A stretch of DNA of 64,000 bases from Verrucomicrobiota bacterium (GCA_023269675.1 JAHFSX010000005.1:62001-126000); one strand, 5' to 3'. Positions 36,604 to 46,321 are shown, numbered from the stretch's first letter. The notes: a model not told the origin generated them from the sequence alone. Translations and numbers: made by a program.

Positions 36604-38913
36604 ATGGAGGAACGGGAATCAGAAGGGCACGGTTCGCGCGACCCCGTCTGCGGCATGTCGGTGCCGGAGGCCCCGCTCTTTCAGTGTCGTTACCGCGAGA
36701 CCGGGTACGGCTTTTGCAGCGAACACTGCCTGCATCAGTTCAGCCGGCATCCGGACTACTATCTCGGCGGAAGGCCGCGGGTCTCGGTGCCCGCGGGGGC
36801 AGCCCCCTCGGCCTTCACCTGCCCCATGCATCCGGAGGTGCGGCGGGAGGGGCCGGGCGATTGCCCGAAATGCGGCATGGCGCTGGAACCCGAAGGCGTT
36901 CCCGCCGAAGCGGAGAAGGCGAATCCCGAGCTTGTTCTGATGAGCCGCCGGTTTTGGGCTTGCCTCGTGCTGACGTCTCCGGTTTTCGTGCTGGCCATGA
37001 CGACGCATCTGGGCTTCCTGCCCGCATGGTTTCCGCCGCGGCTCGAACAGTGGGCCGAGTTCGCGCTGGCCACGCCGGTCGTGGTGTGGGGCGGCTGGCC
37101 GTTCCTCGTGCGCGGCTGGCAGTCGCTGGCCAGCCGGAACTTCAACATGTTCACCTTGGTCGGGCTGGGCGTGGGGGTGGCGTGGGGGTACAGCGTCACC
37201 GCGCTGCTGGCGCCGCAGCTCTTTCCGGGCGTGGCGCATCACGGCGGCGTGCCGGTGTACTTCGAGGCGGCGGCGGTCATCACCACGCTGGTGCTGCTGG
37301 GGCAGGTGCTGGAGCTGAGGGCGCGCGCGCGCACCAACGAGGCGATCAGGCTGCTGCTGGGGCTGGCGCCCAAAACCGCACGCGTCGTGCGCATCGACGG
37401 ACTCGAGGAGGACCTGCCGCTGGCCGAGGTGCTGCCCGGCGACGTCCTGCGGATCCGTCCGGGGGAGAAGATCCCTGTGGACGGCGAGGTGCTGGAAGGA
37501 CGGGGCAGTGTGGACGAGTCCCTGGTGACCGGCGAGTCCATGCCGGTGGAGAAGGGCGCGGGGGATCCGCTCATCGGCGCGACCGTCAACGGCGCGGGCG
37601 GACTGCTGATGAAGGCCCGCAAGGTGGGCGCGGACACCCTGCTGGCGCAGATCGTGCGCCGCGTGGCCGAGGCGCAGCGCTCGCGCGCGCCGATCCAGCG
37701 GCTGGCCGACCGCGTCGCGGGGTATTTCGTGCCCGCCGTGGTCGCGGTGTCGGCGGTGACCTTCTGCGTCTGGTGGGCGTGGGGTCCCGAGCCGCGGCTC
37801 GCGCACGCGACGGTGAACGCCGTGGCGGTGCTGATCATCGCCTGCCCCTGCGCGCTGGGGCTCGCCACGCCCGTATCGGTGATGGTGGGGGTCGGGCGCG
37901 GCGCGCTGGCGGGCGTGCTGATCAAGAACGCCGGGGCGCTGGAGGTCTTGGAGCGGGTGGACACGCTGGTCATCGATAAGACCGGCACGCTCACCGAAGG
38001 CCGTCCGCGCCTGGTCGCCGTCCAGGCGGCTCCCGCATTCGATGAACGCGAGCTGGTGCGGCTGGCGGCCAGCCTGGAGCGGGCCAGCGAACATCCCCTG
38101 GCCGAGGCGGTCGTGCGGGGCGCGGCGGAGCGGGGGATCGGCCTGTCAAAGGTCGATGACTTCCGCACCTTCACGGGACAGGGTGTCGCGGGCCGCATTG
38201 ACGGACGCGACGTGGCGCTGGGCAATGCCGGCCTGCTGGAGCGGCTCGGCGTCGCGCCGGACGCGTGGGCGCAACAGGCGGACCGCCTGCGCGCGGAGGG
38301 ACAGACCGTGGTCTTGGTCGCGGTGGACGGACAGGCCGCGGGCGTGATCGGCGTGGCCGATCCGGTCAAGGCCTCCGCCGCGGCCGCGGTCGCGGCGCTG
38401 CGGAAGGAGGGCGTGCGCGTGATCATGCTCACCGGCGACAGCCGCGTCACGGCGGAGGCCGTCGCCCGTCGCTTGGGGATTGATGAGGTGCGCGCCGAGG
38501 TGCTGCCCGGCGAGAAACTCGAGGAGATCAAGCGGCTGCAGGCGGCGGGGCGCATCGTCGCCATGGCGGGCGACGGCATCAACGACGCGCCCGCGCTGGC
38601 GCAGGCGCATGTCGGCATCGCCATGGGCACGGGCACGGACGTGGCCATGGAGAGCGCGGACGTGACGCTGGTGAAGGGCGACCTGGACGGAATCCTGCGG
38701 GCGCGGCGCTTGAGCCGCGCCACGCTGGCCAACATCCGCCAGAACCTCGTGTTCGCCTTTTTCTACAACGCCGCCGGCGTGCCGGTGGCGGCGGGCGTGC
38801 TGTATCCCTTCTTCGGCATCCTGCTCTCGCCGATGTTTGCGGCGGCGGCCATGAGCTTCAGCTCGGTCTCGGTGATCAGCAACGCGCTCCGCCTCCGGCA
38901 TGTGAAGTTATGA
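36604..38913 (+). CDS. copA: copper-translocating P1B-type ATPase with YHS and heavy-metal-binding domains
   Basis: 769 aa; ATG 36604 with AAGGA 8 nt upstream. Exports Cu(I)/Ag(I) across the inner membrane. The order is a YHS-type domain (DPVCGMSV...[10 protein letters not shown], residues about 15-55), a heavy-metal-binding domain ([22 protein letters not shown], about 75-100) in place of the usual HMA domain, membrane helices, an actuator domain with TGES ([11 protein letters not shown]), the CPC motif at Cys414-Pro-Cys416 ([11 protein letters not shown]), phosphorylation site DKTGTLT (Asp458) and hinge [13 protein letters not shown]. This matches the Cu/Ag SilP-like subgroup. It is divergent from the GH50-like gene; the 228-bp spacer holds the candidate promoter. 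Confidence 0.95.
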   Translation: MEERESEGHGSRDPVCGMSVPEAPLFQCRYRETGYGFCSEHCLHQFSRHPDYYLGGRPRVSVPAGAAPSAFTCPMHPEVRREGPGDCPKCGMALEPEGVPAEAEKANPELVLMSRRFWACLVLTSPVFVLAMTTHLGFLPAWFPPRLEQWAEFALATPVVVWGGWPFLVRGWQSLASRNFNMFTLVGLGVGVAWGYSVTALLAPQLFPGVAHHGGVPVYFEAAAVITTLVLLGQVLELRARARTNEAIRLLLGLAPKTARVVRIDGLEEDLPLAEVLPGDVLRIRPGEKIPVDGEVLEGRGSVDESLVTGESMPVEKGAGDPLIGATVNGAGGLLMKARKVGADTLLAQIVRRVAEAQRSRAPIQRLADRVAGYFVPAVVAVSAVTFCVWWAWGPEPRLAHATVNAVAVLIIACPCALGLATPVSVMVGVGRGALAGVLIKNAGALEVLERVDTLVIDKTGTLTEGRPRLVAVQAAPAFDERELVRLAASLERASEHPLAEAVVRGAAERGIGLSKVDDFRTFTGQGVAGRIDGRDVALGNAGLLERLGVAPDAWAQQADRLRAEGQTVVLVAVDGQAAGVIGVADPVKASAAAAVAALRKEGVRVIMLTGDSRVTAEAVARRLGIDEVRAEVLPGEKLEEIKRLQAAGRIVAMAGDGINDAPALAQAHVGIAMGTGTDVAMESADVTLVKGDLDGILRARRLSRATLANIRQNLVFAFFYNAAGVPVAAGVLYPFFGILLSPMFAAAAMSFSSVSVISNALRLRHVKL

Positions 38914-38932
38914 CGTCCGCGGGGAGTGGCGC

Positions 38933-39079
38933 GGCTTATTCCTTTGGACATGTGCCATACACAAACGGACGGCCCAGCGGTCCGTCCCTACCTTCGAGAG
39001 GCGCGACGATGCTATGGTCACCTGTTAAGGTAGGGCCCGACTGCCGGGCGGGCCGCTCCTGAGGTCCAAGGAATAAGCC
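38933..39079. repeat. composite inverted-repeat element (147 bp)
   Basis: Terminal arms GGCTTATTCCTTTGGAC (38933-38949) and GTCCAAGGAATAAGCC (39064-39079) differ by one T. Inside are two further halves, GGTCCGTCCCTACCTT and AAGGTAGGGCCCGACTG, which form an inner stem. The 28-bp unit 39029-39056 is shared with 6997-7024 and 54668-54695. It occupies much of the 366-bp gap after the copper ATPase; no gene is seen in the gap. Confidence 0.8.
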
Positions 39080-39279
39080 GTGGGGCGAGCGGGTTCTCGA
39101 CATTATGCGCGCTGGGAAAAGTAACGGATTTGTGGTATTTTTTTGCATGTGAAGCTAGTGCAAAACCTGCCGCGTTCGGTCGCGGGCCACCCGGATGGCA
39201 CGGGCTCTCCGAGCACGCCCCCTGCGGCACGGGTTGCTGCAGGAGTTTCACAAAATAAGTCACAACTGGAGGAATGCGC

Positions 39280-39720
39280 ATGAAACAGATGATCGTGGGT
39301 CTCATGATGGTCGGCGGCGTGTTGTTCTTCACGGGCTGCGGGAAGATCATGCCTGCCGCGGAGAAGGCGGGCGAAGGTGCCGCCGGAAAGGCCGCGTCGG
39401 GCGTGCAGGATCTGACCGACACGTCATTCGATCAGACCGTTGCCCAGGGCGTGGTGCTGGTCGACTTTTGGGCGGTGTGGTGCGGGCCCTGCCGGATCCA
39501 GGGGCCGATCGTGGAGAAGGCGGCGGGGCAGCTGGGCGACACGGCCAAGGTCGCCAAGGTCAATGTGGACCAGGCGCCGCAGACCGCGAAGAAGTTCGGC
39601 ATCAGCAGCATCCCGACGCTGATCGTTTTCAAGGACGGCAAGCCGGTCAAGCAGTTCGTGGGCGTGACGCAGGCCTCCGATCTGGTGGCGGCGGTCAAGG
39701 CGGCGCAGGGCCCGAAATGA
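39280..39720 (+). CDS. thioredoxin-domain lipoprotein
   Basis: 146 aa. The start is ATG 39280 because GGAGG ends 7 nt upstream; ATG 39274 would be only 1 nt from it. The lipobox LFFTGC places an acylated Cys at residue 20, so the protein is tethered outside the cytoplasm. The thioredoxin fold is complete: VDFWAVWCGPC (active-site CGPC, Cys about 68/71) and the cis-Pro loop ISSIPTLIVFKDG. It would act as an envelope disulfide oxidoreductase, possibly reducing partners such as the redoxin encoded 128 nt downstream. The neighbouring copper ATPase may link it to copper or redox stress (inference). Confidence 0.9.
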   Translation: MKQMIVGLMMVGGVLFFTGCGKIMPAAEKAGEGAAGKAASGVQDLTDTSFDQTVAQGVVLVDFWAVWCGPCRIQGPIVEKAAGQLGDTAKVAKVNVDQAPQTAKKFGISSIPTLIVFKDGKPVKQFVGVTQASDLVAAVKAAQGPK

Positions 39721-39740
39721 GTACCCGTGCCAGGCCCTGA

Positions 39741-39800
39741 CGATGCGCGGGGATGCGCATGGCACGTTCCTGAATGCGGCACGCCCATCCGTGGGCGTGC
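39741..39800 (+). repeat. two-hairpin intergenic repeat, copy A
   Basis: GATGCGCGGGGATGCGCAT then GCACGCCCA-TCCG-TGGGCGTGC. Same architecture as 46250-46310 and 50019-50076. It starts 21 nt downstream of the thioredoxin stop. Confidence 0.85.
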
Positions 39801-39848
39801 GTGACGCGGCGACTCAAATGGCGTAGCAGCAGCAAAGTGAGGTGAGTG

Positions 39849-40430
39849 ATGTTTAAGACATTAAGGATCGGGGACCAGGCGCCGGACTTCAGCCTTCCGG
39901 CCACAGACGGCAAGACCTATTCGCTGGCTGATTTTGCGACGGCCGACGTGCTGGTCGTGTTCTTCACGTGCAACCACTGCCCTTATGTGCTGGGCTCTGA
40001 CGAGGTCACGCGCGCGACGGCGGACCGCTTCAAGAAGCGCGGCGTGGCCTTCATCGGCATCAACGCCAACAGCGAGCATACGTATGCGGAGGACGATTTC
40101 AGGCACATGGTGACCCGCATGAAGGAGCAGGGCTTCCCGTGGGTCTATGCGCGGGACAAGAGTCAGACGGCCGCGCTGGCGTATGGCGCGCTGCGCACGC
40201 CGCACTTCTACGTGTTCGACCGGCAAAGGAAGCTGGCCTACACGGGACGCGGCGTGGATAGCCCGCGCGACACGAGCGCGATGAACGTCAACGATCTCGA
40301 GAACGCGCTGGAGGACGTCCTGGCGGGCCGGCCGGTCCGCGTGCCGCTGACGAACCCGATCGGCTGCAACGTGAAGTGGGAAGGCCGGGACGCGCACTGG
40401 ATGCCGCCCGAGGCCTGCGACCTGGTGTGA
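39849..40430 (+). CDS. AhpC/TSA-type redoxin
   Basis: 193 aa; ATG 39849 with GAGGT 6 nt upstream. A thioredoxin-fold protein of the AhpC/TSA-redoxin group: [22 protein letters not shown] at the N-terminus and the active-site segment [15 protein letters not shown], where CNHC provides a CxxC pair (typical thiol peroxidases have a single peroxidatic Cys in this loop). '[14 protein letters not shown]' and 'RTPHFYVFD' (cis-Pro) complete the fold. There is no signal peptide, so it is cytoplasmic. The function is probably thiol-dependent peroxide or disulfide reduction; the partner is unknown. Confidence 0.88.
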   Translation: MFKTLRIGDQAPDFSLPATDGKTYSLADFATADVLVVFFTCNHCPYVLGSDEVTRATADRFKKRGVAFIGINANSEHTYAEDDFRHMVTRMKEQGFPWVYARDKSQTAALAYGALRTPHFYVFDRQRKLAYTGRGVDSPRDTSAMNVNDLENALEDVLAGRPVRVPLTNPIGCNVKWEGRDAHWMPPEACDLV

Positions 40431-40480
40431 GGACGGGTGTGATTCAACTTTGTTGAATTCACACCCGAAGGAGGCGTTGG

Positions 40481-40661
40481 AATTTAGGAGTTAGGAGTTG
40501 CAACGCCATGTTAGCGCGATGCGCGAGAGGCCGCGTTTGTGTCTTCAAAATGAAGTCACACGGATGGCTCCAAAAATCGGTTCTTCGCGGAAGGGGTCCT
40601 CACTAGTCTAACGCCTCTTTTTCACGGCATTTTTGCGCTGCCAACTCCTAACTCCTAAATT
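40481..40661. repeat. 181-bp element with perfect 20-bp terminal inverted repeats
   Basis: AATTTAGGAGTTAGGAGTTG at 40481-40500 is the exact reverse complement of 40642-40661. The 141-bp interior has no open frame. Part of the arm (TTAGGAGTTAGGA) is also found at 27570-27596. It fills most of the 411-bp gap between the redoxin and DUF1080 genes. MITE-like size, but no matching transposase is seen and no target duplication is evident. Confidence 0.75.
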
Positions 40662-40763
40662 CTCCTTGGTGCGACTCAGTTTCAACGAAAATGAATCGCA
40701 CCCTGTGAGGCCGGCGCGGCTTGCCTTTCGGACAGGCCTTCGGTACAGTGAGCCACACTGACG

Positions 40764-40809
40764 GTTTCCAAAAACGCGCGTGGGGCGGGTGCCCCTGCCG
40801 TTTGGAAAC
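40764..40809 (+). repeat. hairpin GTTTCCAAA-N28-TTTGGAAAC
   Basis: Perfect 9-bp arms (40764-40772, 40801-40809) enclosing a GC-rich loop with GGGGC/GCCCC pairing, 23 nt upstream of the DUF1080 ribosome binding site. Could lie in the 5' leader. Only one copy in this window. Confidence 0.55.
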
Positions 40810-40841
40810 GCGCCTTGGATATTTCAACCGTGGAGTTCACC

Positions 40842-41582
<741 letters not shown>

Positions 41583-41636
41583 TGCGGGCAGGATAGACGA
41601 CATTTTTGTCAGTCCGGTTCTGCGTCTGAGCCTGAG

Positions 41637-41682
41637 ATGGGTTCTCCCTTCCCGAGTGGAGGGGGAGAACCCATTTATTTTC
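41637..41682 (+). terminator. rho-independent terminator after the DUF1080 gene
   Basis: 12-bp stem ATGGGTTCTCCC (41637-41648) / GGGAGAACCCAT (41663-41674) followed by a T-rich run (TTTATTTT, 41674-41681). Confidence 0.85.
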
Positions 41683-41739
41683 CACCATTTCATTCAACGC
41701 TCTTGTGAGTTGCCATTTTTTTCGATATCTTTTGCAAAT

Positions 41740-41755
41740 GTGACTTTTTTGTCAC
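41740..41755. promoter_or_regulatory. operator-like dyad upstream of the ammonium channel gene
   Basis: GTGAC-TTTTTT-GTCAC, flanked by TTTGCAAA on the left and GTGCAA on the right, in a strongly T-rich stretch (41719-41766). It begins 42 nt before the start codon, a position suited to a repressor or activator. The regulator is unknown. Confidence 0.4.
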
Positions 41756-41781
41756 CTTTTTGTGCAAGACCTCAACAAAAG

Positions 41782-42978
41782 ATGGGACGTGTCGTGAAAA
41801 AAAAGCTCGTTGGTTGGATGGTGGTTCTCGCTGGTCTGTTTCTCTGCTGCCCCGGCGCCTTTGCGGCCGAGGGCGTGTTGGCGTCCGCAGGGGGCGACCT
41901 TCAGCAGGTGGCGCAATATAACTTCGCGATTCACATCCTGGCGATGTTGCTGGTGGGCTTCGGTTTTCTGATGGTGTTTGTGCGCCGCTACGGCTACAGC
42001 GCCACAACCGGCACCTATCTGGTGGTGGCCATGGGGCTGCCGGTGTACATCCTTCTGCGGGCCTCCGGCATCCTGTGCGCCGAGCCCATCGAGCCCAGCA
42101 CCATCAAGGCGCTGCTCTACGCGGAGTTCGCGGTGGCCTCGGCGCTGATCGCCATGGGCGCGGTGCTCGGGCGCCTGCGGGTTTTCCAGTACGCGCTGCT
42201 GGCGCTGCTGCTGGTGCCCGCCTACATGCTGAACGAGTGGCTGGTGCTGGATGGCGGCTTGGGCGTGACCAAGGGCTTCACGGATGCCGCGGGTTCGATC
42301 ATCATCCACGCCTTCGGCGCCTATTTCGGTTTGGGCGTGACGGTGGCGATCACCACGGCGAAGCAGCGGCAGCAGCCGATCCAGGCGGATGCCACGGCCG
42401 ACCGCTTCGCGATGCTCGGCTCGATGGTGCTGTGGCTGTTCTGGCCGAGCTTCTGCAGCGCCGTCGTTCCGGCTGGCCAGCTGCAGCACACCGCCGTGAA
42501 CACCGTGCTCGCGCTTTCGGGCGCCACGCTGAGCACGTTCGTGTTGAGCACGCTTCTCCGCAAGGGCAAGACGTCGGTCGCGGATATGGCGAACGCCGCT
42601 CTGGCGGGCGGCGTGTCCATCGGCGCGACCTGCAACATCGTGTCGCCGGCGGTCGCCTTCGGCATCGGCGCGCTGGCCGGGGCGCTCTGCGTGGTCGGTT
42701 ATGTCTTTATCCAGCCGGCCCTGCTGGCGCGCTTCAAGATCGTCGACACCTGCGGCGTGCACAACCTGCACGGCATGCCGGGCCTGTTGGGCGGCCTGAT
42801 CGCCGTCGTGGCGGTGCCGGGTGTGGCGACCGCCCAGCTGGTCGGCATCGCGGTCACCCTGGCGCTGGCCATCGTCTGCGGTCTCGCGGCAGGGGCGCTG
42901 ATCCGGCTCACGGGTACGACGGTCCGGGCTTATGACGACGCCGAGTGCTTCTGCGACGTCGAGCCCGGCCACCTCTAG
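41782..42978 (+). CDS. Rhesus-type (Rh50-like) ammonium channel
   Basis: 398 aa from ATG 41782 (GTG 41794 possible; neither has a strong ribosome binding site). A cleavable signal peptide (ends AFAAEG) and 11 hydrophobic segments. It resembles Rh50 proteins more than AmtB: 'FVRRYGYS', 'DAAGSIIIHAFGAYFGLGV' with pore His176, 'LWLFWPSFCSA', 'DMANAALAGGVSIGA' and 'DTCGVHNLHGMPGLLGG' with the second pore His330 all follow the Rh consensus. It conducts NH3/NH4+ (perhaps CO2) across the inner membrane. No GlnK/PII gene is adjacent, as is usual for Rh. Its TAG stop lies inside the terminal repeat of the element at 42975-43174. Confidence 0.9.
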   Translation: MGRVVKKKLVGWMVVLAGLFLCCPGAFAAEGVLASAGGDLQQVAQYNFAIHILAMLLVGFGFLMVFVRRYGYSATTGTYLVVAMGLPVYILLRASGILCAEPIEPSTIKALLYAEFAVASALIAMGAVLGRLRVFQYALLALLLVPAYMLNEWLVLDGGLGVTKGFTDAAGSIIIHAFGAYFGLGVTVAITTAKQRQQPIQADATADRFAMLGSMVLWLFWPSFCSAVVPAGQLQHTAVNTVLALSGATLSTFVLSTLLRKGKTSVADMANAALAGGVSIGATCNIVSPAVAFGIGALAGALCVVGYVFIQPALLARFKIVDTCGVHNLHGMPGLLGGLIAVVAVPGVATAQLVGIAVTLALAIVCGLAAGALIRLTGTTVRAYDDAECFCDVEPGHL

Positions 42979-43174
42979 AGCGTGTTATTTAAGTGTGTAG
43001 CCGTTTTTGTGGCCAAACAAAGCTAACCACCAAGACGCAAAGTACACCAAGAACACGAAGTTAAAGCTTGGTGAACTTGGTGTTCTTCGCGTCTTGGTGG
43101 TACGATAAATCAAGCGGATGACAGGTTTAAACCGCCTGCACAAAGTGGCTACACTAAAAGTGAAAATGCTCTAG
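42975..43174. repeat. 200-bp MITE-like element with nested inverted repeats
   Basis: Ends CTAGAGC...GCTCTAG. Outer imperfect arms about 28 bp (CTAGAGCGTGTTATTTAAG... and its inverted counterpart ending 43174). Nested inside (43023-43109) is a second hairpin, ACCACCAAGACGC...CGTCTTGGTGGT. No open frame. Its first bases supply the TAG stop codon of the ammonium channel gene. Confidence 0.75.
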
Positions 43175-43416
43175 TAGCCTGTAGAGCCAAAAGCTTCGGT
43201 TTTTTTGACGGGATTCACTTCGTTGATTCAAGTACGGAGATCCATGATTTACAGGATTGAACTCAATGGCCAATAAGCTTGTGAATCATGTGATCATGTC
43301 TGAAAAATTAGGCGGTACAGTGTACGAGGGCCGTACGGCCTTCCGGCCTAAAGACGCCCGTGGGCGCAAGCAACCTTGTTGACCACGGGTCGGGACATGC
43401 TGTAGCATGACCGATC
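43175..43416. other. non-coding spacer, mostly featureless
   Basis: 242 bp before the next gene. The only structure seen is GTGAATCATGTGATCATGTCTG (43281-43302), related to the TCATGTAAATCATG repeats at 48545-48697, and a CCGTACGGCC palindrome near 43328. No convincing promoter or gene. Confidence 0.5.
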
Positions 43417-45189
43417 ATGAGATATTTACTTCGCTTGGCCGGAATTTGTTTGGTTCCGTTTCTCCAGACGCGGGCCGCCGATGTGGAACTGACGTTCACC
43501 TATGCCGACGGGCATGTGGAGCGGAAGACCCAGGCGCTCGTTCAGGAGGGCGCCGTCCAGCGCTTCCGCTTGCGGGCGGCTGAAATCCCGCCCGGCCTCA
43601 AGCATCTCGCGGTGCGTCCGGAGTTCGCGACCGCCACGACCGGCGAGGACGGGTATTTCGTGATGCCCAACGGCGAGATCGGCACCTTCCACGAGCAAAA
43701 CGGCGAGCGGTCCGTGAAGAACTACATGCCGATGCCCGTGTTCGGCATGAAGAATCCCCGAGCCACGTTCGTGGCGATCGTCACGGGAATGCCCTACGCG
43801 TACACGCTTGTGACGCAGGCCAAGGCGGGTGCCTATGCGATTTTTCCCCGGTTCGAACCGACGGGGCAGGCGGCTTACGACGATATCGCGGTCGAGTACC
43901 ACCTTTTGACCGGCGATCAGGCCGACTACTCCGGCATGGCGCGGGTCTACCGCAAGTACCAGTTGGACCGCAAGGCCTGCGTGCCGCTGAAGGAACGGGT
44001 CAAGGGCCGCCCCGAACTCGCCTACGCCGCGCAGAGCCTCGCGGTCCGCATCCGTCTGGGCTGGAAGCCGATGCCGACGCCCGTGGAGGAGCAGACGCCT
44101 GGGACCGAGCCGCCGATGAAGGTGGCGGTCACCTTCGACCGGGTGGGCGAGATCTTGGACGAATTCAAGCGGCAGGGAATCGGGCGGGCGGAAGTCTGCC
44201 TGGTGGGGTGGAACCGGAAGGGGCACGACGGGCGCTTTCCCCAGAACTTCCCGGTGGAGGAGCAGTTGGGCGGCGAGGCCAAGCTGCGGCAGCTGATCCA
44301 GAAGGCGCAGCTGATGGGCTTCCAGATCGTCTGCCACTCCAACAGCTCGGACGCTTATCGGGTCGCCGATGTCTGGGACGAGGAGTACATCATCAAGAAG
44401 CCGGATGGCACGCTCCAGAAGAATGCCGCGCTGAGCGGCGGACGGATGTACGACGTCTGTCCGCGGCGCGCCTACGAGCGCTTTGCGCAGAAAGAGCTGC
44501 GGGACATCGCCGCGTTGGGGTTCCGGGGCCTCCACTACATTGACGTGCTGACCGTGGTTCAGCCGCGCGCCTGTTTCGATCCGCGCCACCCGCTCAATCC
44601 GAACCAGAGCGCGGGATGGGTCGGCAAGCTCATGGGCGAGGCTCAGGACGTCTTCGGCGGAAGCGCCTCCGAGGGCGGACACGATTTCTGCTGCGGCAAA
44701 CTGGACTACGCCCTGTACGCCTCCATCGTCCCGCCCAAACCGCACCCGATGGTGGACCGCATGGTGCCCTTTTGGCAGCTGGTATACCACGGCATCATTC
44801 TGAGCAACCCGTTTCCGCCGACCTGCAACTACACCATCAAGGACGCGGCCACGCGGCTGATGCTCGTCGAATTCGGCGGGCGGCCCTTCTTCTATTTCTA
44901 CTCCAATTACCGGGACAACAACGACGCCTGGATGGGGAAGGAAGACCTCACGTGCGCAGATGGCCGGGAGCTCGCCGCCAGCGTCGCCAAGATCAAAGAG
45001 GGGTACGACGAGTTCAACGCGCTGGCTTACCTTCAGACGGAGTTCATGGAGAAGCATGAGACGGTCGCGCCGGAGGTCTTCCGGACCGCTTTCTCCGACG
45101 GCACGGAAATCATCTCCAACTACCGCGCCGCTGCCTTCGATTACAAGGGCAAGACGATCAAGCCCCGCGCCTATCTGGTGACGAAATAG
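43417..45189 (+). CDS. secreted TIM-barrel glycosidase-like protein, unassigned
   Basis: 590 aa with a signal peptide (MRYLLRLAGICLVPFLQTRA). An N-terminal beta-domain (about 22-210, with 'GYFVMPNGEIGTFH' and 'GMPYAYTLVTQAKAGAYAIFPRF') precedes what looks like a (beta/alpha)8 barrel: 'VCLVGWNRKGHDGRFPQNFPVEE', 'MGFQIVCHSNSSDAY', 'LHYIDVLTVVQPR', 'SEGGHDFCCGKLDY'. The Asp in HYIDVL and the Glu in SEGGHD sit at barrel strand ends and could be catalytic. It resembles GH101/DUF5696-like proteins, but I cannot place it firmly. No ribosome binding site is visible before ATG 43417. The downstream ADP-ribosylglycohydrolase gene starts 76 nt later. Confidence 0.7.
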   Translation: MRYLLRLAGICLVPFLQTRAADVELTFTYADGHVERKTQALVQEGAVQRFRLRAAEIPPGLKHLAVRPEFATATTGEDGYFVMPNGEIGTFHEQNGERSVKNYMPMPVFGMKNPRATFVAIVTGMPYAYTLVTQAKAGAYAIFPRFEPTGQAAYDDIAVEYHLLTGDQADYSGMARVYRKYQLDRKACVPLKERVKGRPELAYAAQSLAVRIRLGWKPMPTPVEEQTPGTEPPMKVAVTFDRVGEILDEFKRQGIGRAEVCLVGWNRKGHDGRFPQNFPVEEQLGGEAKLRQLIQKAQLMGFQIVCHSNSSDAYRVADVWDEEYIIKKPDGTLQKNAALSGGRMYDVCPRRAYERFAQKELRDIAALGFRGLHYIDVLTVVQPRACFDPRHPLNPNQSAGWVGKLMGEAQDVFGGSASEGGHDFCCGKLDYALYASIVPPKPHPMVDRMVPFWQLVYHGIILSNPFPPTCNYTIKDAATRLMLVEFGGRPFFYFYSNYRDNNDAWMGKEDLTCADGRELAASVAKIKEGYDEFNALAYLQTEFMEKHETVAPEVFRTAFSDGTEIISNYRAAAFDYKGKTIKPRAYLVTK

Positions 45190-45265
45190 CCCGGCGGCGC
45201 GTTCGATTCTGAAACGCAAAGATCGACGGTCCGCAGCGGCCGGGACGGATTAGGAGAGGGGCATT

Positions 45266-46201
45266 ATGACAATGGACATGAACGCGCGTTATGAAGGCTG
45301 CCTGCTGGGGTTGGCGGCGGGAGACGCGCTCGGCACGACGGTCGAGTTCCCGTCGCCCGGCAGTTTTACGCCGCTCACCGATATCGTCGGCGGCGGTCCC
45401 TTCCGCCTGAAGCGCGGGGCCTGGACCGACGACACCTCGATGGCGCTGTGCCTGGCCGAGAGCCTGATCGCCTGCCGGGCCTTCGACGCGCGCGACCAGA
45501 TGGAACGCTATGTCCGCTGGTGGCGCGAAGGGCACCTCAGCAGCACCGGCGCCTGCTTCGACATCGGCGGCACGACCGTCCAGGCGCTGCAGCGGTGTCT
45601 GCGCACCGGCGAGCCGTTCGCCGGGTCTGCGGACCCCCGCGCCGCCGGCAACGGCAGCCTCATGCGTCTCGCGCCGGCCCCGCTGTTTTTCGCCGCCGAT
45701 CCCGAAACGGCCGTGCGGATGTGCGCGGAAAGTTCGCGCACGACCCACGGGGCTCTGACCTGCGTGGACGCGTGCCGCTACTACGGCGGACTGATTGTCG
45801 GCGCGGTGAACGGCGTGTCCAAGGACGAGCTGCTCTCGCCGCGCTACGCGCCGGCCCCCGGGCTATGGGAGCGCGAGCCGCTGTGCGCCGAGGTCGGCGA
45901 GATCGCGTCCGGCTCCTTTCTGCGGAAGGAACCGCCCGCCATTGCCGGCAGCGGCTATGTCGTGCAGGCGCTGGAGGCGGCGCTGTGGGCGTTCAGCCGT
46001 GCGGCGAGCTTCAAAGAGGGGTGCCTGCTGGCGGTGAACCTGGGAGATGACGCCGACACCACCGGCGCGATCTACGGGCAGCTGGCCGGCGCGTACTATG
46101 GCGTTGAGGCGATTCCCGCGTCCTGGCGCGAATGCCTTGTGCAAGCCGAGATGATCCGTGCGTTTGCCGGTCAGCTGTATGCGGGAAGGCCGGTCAAATA
46201 G
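45266..46201 (+). CDS. ADP-ribosylglycohydrolase (DraG/ARH family)
   Basis: 311 aa, cytoplasmic; ATG 45266 with TAGGAGAGG about 9 nt upstream. The all-alpha ADP-ribosyl_GH fold is indicated by 'YEGCLLGLAAGDALGTTVEF', the first Mg-binding cluster WTDDTSMAL, 'GNGSLMR' and the second Mg cluster NLGDDADTTGAIYGQLAGAYYG. Family members remove ADP-ribose from Arg, Ser or other acceptors, or act on free ADP-ribosylated metabolites. No ADP-ribosyltransferase gene is nearby, so the target is unknown. Confidence 0.93.
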   Translation: MTMDMNARYEGCLLGLAAGDALGTTVEFPSPGSFTPLTDIVGGGPFRLKRGAWTDDTSMALCLAESLIACRAFDARDQMERYVRWWREGHLSSTGACFDIGGTTVQALQRCLRTGEPFAGSADPRAAGNGSLMRLAPAPLFFAADPETAVRMCAESSRTTHGALTCVDACRYYGGLIVGAVNGVSKDELLSPRYAPAPGLWEREPLCAEVGEIASGSFLRKEPPAIAGSGYVVQALEAALWAFSRAASFKEGCLLAVNLGDDADTTGAIYGQLAGAYYGVEAIPASWRECLVQAEMIRAFAGQLYAGRPVK

Positions 46202-46249
46202 GTGCGCGCTGCCCGGCAGACGAGCGCTCGGCCGGGATCGCGGCGCACC

Positions 46250-46310
46250 CCATGCGCAAGGATGCGCATGGCACATCTTCTGGATGTGGCACGCCCACCC
46301 GTGGGCGTGC
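46250..46310 (+). repeat. two-hairpin intergenic repeat, copy B
   Basis: CCATGCGCA-AGGA-TGCGCATGG then GCACGCCCA-CCCG-TGGGCGTGC, between convergent stops at 46201 and 46322. Same family as 39741-39800 and 50019-50076; could serve as a bidirectional terminator. Confidence 0.85.
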
Positions 46311-46321
46311 GGGACAGGTTT

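Noticed and set aside
41700-41781. Sigma54 promoter for the ammonium channel
   Set aside because: No GG-N10-GC pair with correct spacing; TTGCAA and GTGCAA blocks fit a dyad better.
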